A DNA stretch of 64,000 bases. Source: Scolanthus callimorphus. Taxonomy: Eukaryota; Cnidaria; Anthozoa; Actiniaria; Edwardsiidae. A program made the translations under genes and the position numbers. Location: assembly GCA_033964015.1 (NCBI GenBank), contig CM066913.1, positions 7,496,953-7,560,952 on the forward strand, in the 5' to 3' direction. This document shows, in pieces, positions 37,801 to 49,800 of the stretch. The stretch's first letter is position 1, and each line of letters begins with the position of its first letter. The notes under the pieces were generated by a model. The model was not told the origin of the DNA, did not search any database, and worked only from the letters and a program-made list of their open reading frames with translations.

Positions 37801-40800
37801 CAAGATTTTTCATACAGCCTCAAAAACCTCTTGACTCCCTTCCAAGTAACAATAAAAACCTCAAAGCCCCGTTAGGCAATTATTATAATAATGAAAGCCC
37901 TCCCCCTTTAGATCAGGACGAAATGTCGGGACATCTAGATACCAAGACCACTTATTGTATTTTTAGGACATGAACAGTTTGTTGTAATTTTACAGGCATG
38001 CATCCTCCTGTATCGGTTCCATATGTTAAATTGAAGTCACTGCTTCCAAAAAGTAGATGACCCCTCACAGTTATTTTCATATTTGCCGAATTTAACATGC
38101 CCCCCCTTAATTCTTATCAGTCCAACCCCGGCACAAATAATGAATGCTCCCTTATACCTTGTGTGTACCGCAAAGAGCTGCAAAGCTACGGTGCTTAATA
38201 AATATGAAAGCGTGCGCCTAAATTGTAAAACATGGTGAAAGTAAATACCATATAACAGTAACGGCAACTAAAAAACTTACTTCAGAGACTCGACGATGTT
38301 TTCACTAAGTGGTTGGCCGAAGTTTGGTGCACCATTGTAAATTCTTAACTGGTGGCCGCCATCATTTAGCGAAACCTACATAACAGTAACGACATGAGTA
38401 TGATTCTCGAGTGTATTGACAGAAAAACATACAGACAGACAGATAGACAAATAGAGAGTCATAGAGAACAAGAAAATCAAGATTTACATTGGTAGTTTTC
38501 CATTAAAAAATAAATATAATTTGTAAGATCATGTGATTAGGCAGTTGTGCAGAGGGGTGAAGCACTCATAGACGTGCTTTGCTATTTCTTTGCGTTTTTG
38601 CATTGTTTACAGGAATTTAAAATCAAAGCGCAGCAATGGCAAACTATTGGATGATGAGCCATCAACTATTACTATATCGTACTCTTTCTGCAGTCAATGC
38701 ACAAAGTTAAAACTGATAATCAGTGATGTACACATTATCTTGAATTAAATACTAAGAAGACTTGGTGGCCCTCTGGCTAGCCTAGTCTATTGCTTGTTTT
38801 CATTCTGGGTCTTGATGGGTTCCTGTGGTAAGAGATCGCGGGCGCAGCCTTAATCTAGTTCCCAGACCCTTTTGGCCGTGCTAACGTCATTTTCACCCCC
38901 TGAGTATAACTGGTTCCTGTACTTCGGACATCCACGAGTTAAAAGACTCCTTTGCTTTCTTCAACGTTATTATAAAGTTATTCCCTTTCCCCTTGGCATA
39001 GTGGCCAATCCATAAGAAAATGCTCTTCTGTTTGATGTGTTAGAGATAATGACCGTTGCAATAATAACGAAAATAGTTACAACAACAATGGCAACGACAT
39101 GCAAAAATGAACCATTAGATGAATAAATTTCCCGTAAATTGTTACCTTCTCGTCCGGGCTGTCGTTCGTGGGTTGTTTGGTTGTTCCCAAGAGACGAAAT
39201 ATTGGAAGAACAGCATATCCAACACAACCGAGTTTTTTAGTCACTCGATCCACCGTGTAGAGCTGAGAAGAGGAAACAGAGCAAACCTTTCATCGATAGG
39301 CCCATACAATATTGAACATTTGAGCTCAAGGCTTCCCAGAACAAGTGGCCTCTGCTAGCAGAGAACCGCAAGGTCAAATGGTCCTTATTCAATAGACAAT
39401 GAGACTGCAGGCCGAATGCTCTACTAGAAATAATGGCTTATGAGAGACCGAGAGGTATAAATAAACTAGATGATCGACCACAGGAAAAAAAATACCTCTT
39501 GAATAAAATGGAAGTATTTCTGTAAAGACTATTCAAATTTCTTAAACATGGTGGGCGGGAAGAGAGATTCTCGGAACTCTAAACTCACCTGAGCCCACAA
39601 AAAGCCCGCGAATGCCAGCTCCAACATGTACTCACCTTGTAGGTAGCATGAGAGGTTCTCGGAACTCCAAACACAGGTAACACAGGCAAAGTCAGGTAAC
39701 CCAAGCAAAGCCAGCGAATGCAGCTCACAACATGTACTCACCTTGACCATGAATGTAATTGTGGGTAGGAAGAGAGGTTCTCGGAACTCCAAACAGAGGT
39801 AACCCATGCAAAGCCAACGAATGCAAGCTCCCAACATGTACTCACCTTGACCATGAATGTGCTTGTGGGTAGGAAGAGAGGTTCTCGGAACTCCAAACAC
39901 AGGTAACCCATGCAAAGCCAACGAATGCAAGCTCCCAACATGTACTCACCTTGACCATGAATGTGCTTGTGGGTAGGAAGAGAGGTTCTCGGAACTCCAA
40001 ACACAGGTAACCCTGCAAAGCCAACGAATGCAAGCTCCCAACATGTACTCACCTTGACCATGAATGTGCTTGTGGGTAGGAAGAGAGGTTCTCGGAACTC
40101 CAAACACAGGTAACCCATGCAAAGCCAACGAATGCAAGCTCCCAACATGTACTCACCTTGACCATGAATGTGCTTGTGGGTGGGAAGAGAGGTTCTCGGA
40201 ACTCCAAACGATAATCATAGTCTGGGTTATAAATATCGGAGTCAAGATTCGCCTGCACATCAATATCCGGGCCAACCCTGGAGGAAACAATGAAATATAA
40301 TAAATCGCAATAAAAAACGATAATAAAAATGACGGAAAGGAAAGAAATAGATGCAATGTGGGTGAATGCAAACTTGCATGAAAATAAAGAGAAAAATAAT
40401 AAAACAAAAATAAATAAATAAAAAGCATAAAGTAAGAAAAAAGCGATGGGCGGAATGGGAAGAAATGTAAAGCAAAAAAAATGAAAGCTTACTTTTGATA
40501 ACTTTGATCAAGAACTCGTCCTGCAATCTGAAAAAAGTGGATTGTGTCAATAGTTATCGTAGGGGATTTCGAGTTTTGCAGCAACCGCAAGAAGACCTTT
40601 CTATAGACCCTTTACCTTAGAGAGTCCCCTTCTTAGGAATAGACGTTTCTTTTTTATTTCCTTCAGGGAAATGTAGGAGACTAAAGAACCCTTTGTCTTC
40701 CGCCCTGGGTCCCCGGGGTCGAAAGTCTGCCTAACGACCTCGCAATTTTAAAGGCCCATCATCACCGATAGCCTTTGCGGGCTATTAGCCAATCAGAGCA

Positions 40801-43800
40801 GCCGAAAAACAATAGATCGATTTGAGAACAAACGAAAACGGGGCGCAAAGGCTACCGGTTGATGATGGCTACTTTTTCAACTTCCCCCCCCCCCCCATCC
40901 ATTTTGATTAATGGGATTTCTTTCGGGTCAGCATTTAATCGAGTTGAGCGATGGTCGAATTTAAACTTACCACGGACTCAGAGTTCATTTCATATTGATC
41001 AACTATCGCTATGAACTCATATAAAAAGCGCTATGCACACGTTCACGAAATGAAAAATGAAAGATCACACATTTACCAGTCAGAAAACCCGGCTTTTTAG
41101 AATAAAACAATAAAGCAAGGTTGCCTTTAATCAAGCAATTAGCGGAAACGCATAGGAATACTTGATATCTTGTGTATACAGCATAGCCAAATGACGAGCC
41201 CGTAATTAAAACCAAAAAATCTCATTAAAAGACGTTTTGAATTGCACGATTAATTGACATTTATTAAAGGTATATTAAACGGCAGAGTAAATATTGCGCA
41301 GTGAAATTTTGAAGGTAGTTTTATGGGCTTCGCACGGAGTTGAAAGAAACATTTCATGGTGAGTAATCCTTCAGGAAAAGTGCTGGTGATATGGAGAATG
41401 TAACTGACTTGAGCTGCCCTTACAGGCCCTACGCCAAACTCACTTTCTACTGCACCAGCTTTCAGACCATCGCGCTAAGTACAACCATCGTTTCATCTCT
41501 CCTCTCTCCTTTGATCGTCCTGGCTAATGGAACCGTCCTGATAGCGTTATACCGTACGGCCTCCCTTCACACCCCCCCAAATATTCTCCTTTGCAATGTC
41601 CTAATGGCAGACTTTCTGGTCGGACTTATTGGTATCCCTGTGGGCATTGGCTGGCTTGTAGACTACTCTAACAATCAGTCTTGTTTGTATCATGGTGTTG
41701 TGTCTGCTCTTTCTCTCGCGCTCTCAGGTGCTTCGTTTTTCACGATAGTTTTAATCTGTTTGGAACGCTACTGTGCCCTCTTCCTCAATCTTAAATATAA
41801 CACCTACATCACCATGCGACGAACTATGCTCTTGGTGATTTCAATATGGATTTACCTTATGATAATAGCGTGCATTTACTTCTCGCCAGTTGCTTACTAC
41901 TTTACAAAAATCTCGATGTACTACTTAAGCGCAAACCTTATACTGGGTTTGATTGTTATCTATATTACATACTCAAGGATTTTCAAACTTGTTCGTCGCC
42001 ATCAGATTCGCATTCAGAGTCAGATGTCCAGGCGTGCAGGAGTCTTAAGCACGCTGCGTCAAAGAAAACTTGCCGTCAGCATGGCTTACATCATTGGTTC
42101 TACTCTTTGTTGCTATGTGCCAGTAGCAGTGGCGTTTTGCGCAACAGTTTTGACAAGGTACCAGCAGGTTGCCTTGGAGACGAGCATCGTTACTATGACA
42201 ATAGGATTTAGCAGCTCTTTGTGGAATCCGCTGATCTACTGTTGGCGCAATGCCGAAATACGGACTGCAGTGAGAAATCTCCTAATCAATATGCCTTAGA
42301 CGCATTTGGAACTATGCTGCCTCTACTATAGACAAGCGCATCAAACGTTACACGTCACGACATAGAAAAATATATTGAAACATAATACAGACATAAGGGT
42401 TGCGTAATAATGTATTTAACCAAAGTTATTGGAACAAACGTCAGAAATATAGATGCGCCAGGAAGTCATGGAAGTCTCATGGACTGCATAGCGACCGGAA
42501 AAAAATATTTTTACGTCCCAAAATAAACTTTTCGGGACAGAAAAAAGACGATTCTATCTTTTTAAAATTACGTATGAAAAAGTCCAAAGCAACGACTGAC
42601 ATCAGCCCGATTCAGCTGCGTGCCTTATAAGTGCTTGCGAAATCAATATAGCACTGCAGGCAATTGGCTGTTTAAAATTAGCCATGATTGACGAGATTTT
42701 CGCTGACAGCGTTAAATTAAAAACGAAAACTATACATATTATTATCATAGGTGCTGTTTAAAGAGAATGACATACAAGAAATATCCTCAGGGCGAAACTA
42801 AACAGTGCTATATGTTGATGGTGCAGGTGCATGTATTACTAATTGGTTTATCCTGACGATCATTGGTCAATTAATACTTAGCTGGATATACGGCCTGTCC
42901 TTCTGGGTCATGTCGCGAAGGAAATTCTCTAAAATCCTCTACCAATAATGTTAAACAAGAAGAACAAGCCCCTGAAGGCAGTAGGACAGTGTGAACCATC
43001 GTAGCAACAATGCCTAAAACGAATCCCAAACAAAAACTCGTATTTCTCGAGACATCGCACAAAATTACATTTCTCTGAGAGATCCCTGGATGACCGCTTT
43101 GTGTTGTGTCCAAGGGGTCTTGTTGGAGTGGATTTAAATATTGAAGAAAAACTGAATTTTGGTTATCAAGGCAATGGCAAACCTAACTCAAAGGGTGATT
43201 TGCTCATACCAGATTGAAAGATTCGCAGCTACATTTGAATTCAATACAGAAAGCTTTCAAGTGCTCAGAGGAATCATCGTTCTCATTTCTGGATTCCTTA
43301 TACCCGGTGTTTTATTAGCAAACGGACTATTTCTTGTAACTATCATTCGAAACACAACGCTTCACACACCATCTAACATTTTACTTTGTTCCCTGGCATT
43401 GTCAGACTTTTCACAGGGTTCCCTTGCCTTCCTCTCTATATAGGATGGGTTACGAGTCATAAACTCCATTTTTCTTGCGCTTATACTCGGGTGTTTTACC
43501 ATGGCACATTTTTTGCGTCGGCTACTTCCTTCTTGACGTTGGTAGCAGTGAGTTGCGAGCGTCTAGCCTCGCTGCACTTTCACTTACGATATTACGAGAT
43601 CGTCACTCCGAAGAGAACTTTATCACTGGTGATATTAATATGGACTTTTACAACAAGTGTTGTAACGGCCTACCAGCTCGGCATGGCGTTTGAGAATGTT
43701 GTCATTATGACTGGGATTCAGGTTTTTCTGGGCTTGACTATAATAGTTGCCGTGTATGTAAAAATCTTCCAAATAGTGCGACATCATAAGAGGAAAATAC

Positions 43801-46800
43801 ACGCCCAACTTGAGTCTAACACGACGAAAACGAAGCAAGCAAACAAAGCGATTACTATGGCTTATGTAATTTGCGGTTCTTTGGGATGTTATACGCCATT
43901 GATTTGTGGTGTGGTGTCTATACTCGCTACTGACTACGCCAGAGCCGCTAATGAGTTCCTTCTAACTTCTATGGTGTTCGCTTTCAGCGCAGCTCTTTGT
44001 AACCCTGCTATATATTGTTGGAGGAACAAAGATATCAGACAGGCTGTCATGGAACTTTTAAGAGACATCAGAAGGGGGGTTTGTTAGAGCTGACAGCTTA
44101 CTATTCCCTTAAAAAGTGGAGTAAAATTAGGTCTGATCACTTGGCTAACCGATGTGTTGCTTGTTGAAATAATGTATAAGTCGACTGTGTAAATGTTTTA
44201 GTGATTCTTCACAGAATGGTCCTGATATATTTTGTATTTTAGCGAGTCTACTCCTGTATCCGTATAAAACGAAAGATCATTGGAGACTTTTGTTTTATCT
44301 ATAGAATAGCTGTCGTAAAAACAATAAAAAGTAGTGTCCCAGCTCCGTTATGTATAATGGGAAGTTAGTAATAAAATCTACATATTGAAAATAAATTTAA
44401 AATGAGATATTTATTTATTGGCTAAGGAGAGTGAGTTCCCTGTCTTTAAAACACTCCAGTAAAAAGAACACGAGACGATTGATCTCATTTTCACTGGCCT
44501 GGGCCAGGTAGGGTACAGGCGTTCTTTTTCAGCAGAATATGGAAAAAAGCATCACAAAACGAAATCAACGCATTTTTTTTGGAAAGCTTGTTATGTTCAC
44601 AGAAAGAACTGAACGCCTCTCTCTAAAAATGAACCATATTTAACCATTTCTATCAGCGAATAGTCATCGCAACGAAGTCGAGGTGACTATTCTTCGATAT
44701 TTACGATATTTTAAGTCTGAGATATTTTAAGTCTGAGGCGACTAATATTAATTGTTTTTAGTGTGCTTGGTTTTCACGTGTCACGTGACCAAACTAAAAC
44801 TCCCAAAAATATGCCTTTATTTCACGACAATAAACAGAATAAGGACAGAACCCTTTAGATATTGCCATATACTTGTGGTTAAGCAAGTTTCAGGTCAACT
44901 AAGTAAATATTTGTCGAGTTCTGGTAAATATGATTTTAGTAAGAAATGACTGGGAACTTTGCGATTCGATGCCTTGTTTATTTCTCTGATGACATCTCTG
45001 AAAAACATCTAATACACACACAAATAATATGGACTAACAGAGGAAGGTCAAGCGCTCCTTTTGACCAAATTTCAGGGAGATATGTTATTTCTGAATGAAA
45101 TATGAGTAACGTAATACGCGTCAAGACTTACAGTAAAATGTATGGAGCCGCCATGTTTGTGCCCCTTTCAGGGGCACAAAGAAAGCGGACAAATCACGAA
45201 GTCTCTCAAAAGCGCACAATAATAATAGGAACAACATCGAATGACATGTGTAGTTATTTTATAATCATATGTCCTCTACTAGTTTTTAAATTAGACCATA
45301 AGCTCCTGTTAAACGTTCCCAATCGACTCTTCGAAATTCGTGATCGTGACACGATATGATATTTGGAATAAATGCCGTCAAGAGGGAGTTTGTAACGGTA
45401 TCATAGCTGAAAAATAGTGAAATTAATTTAAGTGAAGTTAATATTTTGGTGACGTCACGTGAAAACCAAGAATAAGATTTTTTACAATAAATTCGCGTTT
45501 AGGGGCATAAATAAAGTGCGCGCCGCGCAATCCCCAATGCTTTCAAGATTTACCTATAGGTGACTAAAGCAAAATATAACGAACTTCTCGACCAATCCTC
45601 GCACCGAATCGCTTGTGTAATTAATACTAAACCGGGGTATCCACTATATTTGGCAAAGAATAAGGTGAAAACAAGAAGTGAAATGAAATGATGAAATGGT
45701 GTAATATAATCTGACGCGTTGATAATAGACAAGCTGTGTGTCGCCCGGCCTTTGTGGGTGATTTCCGCCGTACAGGTGAAATCCTAACTAATTTTTAATC
45801 ATATCTACATCACCTCTCTTGGCTACTTTTGTGTTCGTTAAGTATACTTATAGACCCAACTTCGGGAGTTCATTGCTAGTGATGAAAAGAGAGCACTTCG
45901 CGAAATTGTGCGCATAAAAACTGAGACAAATGAAGCTCAGGAAACCACGAAGAAAAGCAAAAACAGGAGCTGCACTCTCGTCTATAGATGATAAAGAACA
46001 ACTAAACCAGCGGAACTGTAAGACAAACAACTCGAACCGGAAAATACGATAGAAAGGTATATTAACTCTATTGGTTTTAACCAAGTGTTATTCTAATAAA
46101 CAACGTATTGTCTTATGGAGGGAGTTCGGGAGATCTTTGTTGAGGATATAAAAGTGATCGCTTAGAGCACTTCGTAAGTGAGCAGACAAGTTGAGTTACG
46201 ATTCGGGAGAGCAAGTCTACGACGCAAAAGTTGTACTCGTGCATGGATCATCAAGAGCAACTAAAACAAGCTTGTAAACGGAACTGTCATAAAAACAACA
46301 GGGTCATATTGTAGAACACGATACAAAGTTCTATTTTACTGCTGGGTCATTTGTTCATTTTGTGGCTTGCATCTCATATTTGTACCGTTAGAAGCTTTGT
46401 TAGAGAGGACATTTTAAAGAAAAACTGAATTTCTGAATTTTCTTGATCATGGCAATGGCAAACCTAACTCAAAGGGTGACATGTTCATATCAGATTGAAA
46501 GATTCGCAGCTGCATTTGAATTCAATACAGAAAGCTTTCAAGTTCTCAGAGTAGTCATCGCTCTCATTTCAGGATTTCTTATACCCGGAGTTTTAACGGC
46601 AAACGGACTATTTCTTGTAACTACTATTCGAAACACAACGCTTCACACACCATCTAACATTTTACTTTGTTCCCTGGCATTGTCAGACTTTTTCACAGGG
46701 TTCCCGTGCCTTCCTCTCTATATAGGATGGGTTACGAATCATAAACTCCATTTTTCTTGCGCTTATGCTCGGGTGTTTTACCATTCCACGTTTTTTGCGT

Positions 46801-49800
46801 CGGCTACTTCCTTCTTGACGTTGGTAGCAGTGAGTTGCGAGCGTCTAGCCTCGCTGCACTTTCACTTACGATATTACGAGATCGTCACTCCGAAGAGAAC
46901 TTTATCACTGGTGATATTAATATGGATCTATATAACAAGTATTGTAGTAGCCTACCAGCTCGGCATGGCGTTTGAGAATGTTATAATTATGACTGGGATT
47001 CAGGTTTTTCTCGGCTTGACTTTAATAGTTGCCGTGCATGTTAAAATCTTCCAAATAGTGCGACATCATAAGAGAAAAATACACGCCCAACTTGAGCCTA
47101 ACACGATGAAAACGAAGCAAGCCAACAAAGCGATTACTATGGCTTATGTAAATTTGTGGTTCTTTGGGATGTTATACGCCATTGATTTGTGGTGTGGTGT
47201 CTATACTCGCTACTGACTACGCTAGAGTCGCTAATGAGCTCGTTGTAACTTCGATAGTGTTCGCTTTCAGTGCAGCTCTGTGTAACCCTGTTATATATTG
47301 TTGGAGGAACACAGACATTAGACAGGCTGTCTTGGTACTTTTAAGAGACATAAAAAGGGGGATTTGTAAGAACTAATAACTAGAACTAATATAACTACTA
47401 GAGCAGATTTCAGATGACTGTCGTGAGTAATTCGCAATTACTTTTGTTCACAATTGGTGTAATTACTTTGCGATTGGTTCCACTACAGTCATATGAAATC
47501 CGCTCTATTCCTGGACACTCCTGAAACAGGGAAAGGGGGGGGGGGGAGGGGCTGTAATCAATGACACAGCTAATTATTACTATTCTCTTCGATAGAATTT
47601 ATAGAATTTTGTGAATTTTCTAATTCACAGTATTTATATTGATAACAGTGGAGCTAGTGAGGCCGGTTGTTAAATATGAGTAAGAAGAAACGTTTCTTCG
47701 GTTGTACGTTTGATTAAATTTGGCAGATCTACACTCTCGAACACAAAATACGTGTTTTTCACCAGTCAAAAGAGCGAAACCACCATAACAGGCGGGAGTC
47801 AGTACGTGCGAAATCGTCGCTCCAAACCTTATGTCAATCTCCTGGGAAATCTTTCTCTAATACTTCTCAATGTTTATTTACTACTTTTGTCAAGAAAAAG
47901 AAAAAAAGACACACGGGGTGAAATGAAAAACTAATAATTAAAGCCACTCCGAGGAGGTCTGTTACGGGTTAATTTTTAACTAATTGAAAAATTGAGCAGA
48001 AAAAAATTGCTTCAAAGTCTTCTCAGTCGAAGCGAGCTAAATTAGTTTATTTTTTTATTTCAGTAAATACCTAAGCTGGCGCGCGCCTGTTAGTGACGTG
48101 CGGAATAGTGGTTACATTGCTGACCGATTTTGAAGGGATTACAGGGAAATATCAGTGTTTTTTAACGTCCCCCCTGAAAGGGGGGTAGTGAAGGCAAAGC
48201 AGTTTTGCCTTTGGGACGGCATTTTTCACGTTTATATTGCTTGCTTCGTTAACGTAAAATAAAATAAAAAACATACTGATATATCTATTCCCCTTGTTTC
48301 GATTAACCCCAATTGGGTGACTTGATATTTAACCCAAAGCCCAACCAGTGAACTACGAGTGAATTTGCTATAGTTTTCGAACGCTTTTTGATTATATTTG
48401 TAGAATCTTTTATTAGCATCTATGGAACGAGGCTATATGGACGACAACTTCCCCAAGGGATCAAAAATGGCGATGACCGTTTTTTTAGGCATCGACCGTT
48501 TACGAAAGGGAAATGCGCGAAGGCAAAAAGGGAGAGACGCGAAACACAGTAGAGCAAAGTGCTTCACATAATGTGAACTAGATTGGGTATTCCTTGGTGC
48601 TACGGAAAGCTGTTTTTGGTGCTCGAGGTCCTAAGGTCGTTGTTCGTGACTTTTGTTTCATTGTTCTCATGCCTCTGATGCTCCGTAACACCAAGAAATT
48701 GCCACTAGTTTCGACCACGAACCGAACAGAACGAACATTTCCTCTGTCCCGGCCGGGAGTCGATCCCGGGTCACAGCGGTGAGAGGCCAGCGCCTGGTAG
48801 ATCCTTCATATATGGTACACTGGATAAATATCTCCCGTATAAATATCTCCCATGTCTTATAGAACGAAGATAAACAGAAGGACACTATAGTGTACCATAT
48901 ATGAAGGATCTAGGCAGCGCCTTAGACCCCGTCCACACTACACCGTTTTCAAACGAAACGGATACTTTTTGCTCCGTTTCAAAAAGATTTGCATCCACAC
49001 TTATCGTTTTCGTATCGTTTTCGCCCGTCCACACTACAACGCGTATCCGTACGAAAACGCTCTTATGCATTCAGTGCGCATGCTCAAATAAGCTCAACGC
49101 ATGCGCATTTCGATTTATCGGCCCGCGAAATTGGTCGGGTTTGCTGTGGTGAAGGCATCGTTTTCACCCGTCCACACTAGAAAACAGCGTTTTCAAGCAG
49201 CTCCGTTTTCAAATCGCTCAACTCTGGAGAGCGTTTTCGGATTGATCCGTTTTCGGTGATCGTTTTCGGCCTTGTAGTGTGGACGATAGCCGTATCCGGA
49301 GCAAAAAGTACCCGTTTTCGTTTGAAAACGGTGTATATAGTGTGGGACAGGGACTTAAAGGGAGCCCCGGCTGTTTAGCCTTTTTAGACTCAAGCGACAC
49401 TTTATCGACTCATAGCTAATTCACGAGGCTTTAGGATCGAAAAGAAACCCAATTAGGCCGACGTGACTCATTTTCGCTTTGACGAGATTCTAATTTGAAT
49501 ATCGCGGGCGCCGCCATCTTGGAAACATGACGTCACTCTTGTGCTATAAATTATGCATTTCCACGAATGCGCTGAAAGAGACACACGCCTAAATCGAGGA
49601 ATGCTCACTGGCACTTAGAATTTTTTTCTAAACAAGCGCTCACCTACAGAAATGAAAAAAAGAATTATGAAAATCGTCAGGGTTCGAACCTGTAACTTTC
49701 CAGTTACTATACCCAAACCCTAACCACTACACTATGAGTGAATTCGCTGGTTCGGACAGCTCGTTTTATTGATTACGTACCTTAATAGTATTAATCTTTA

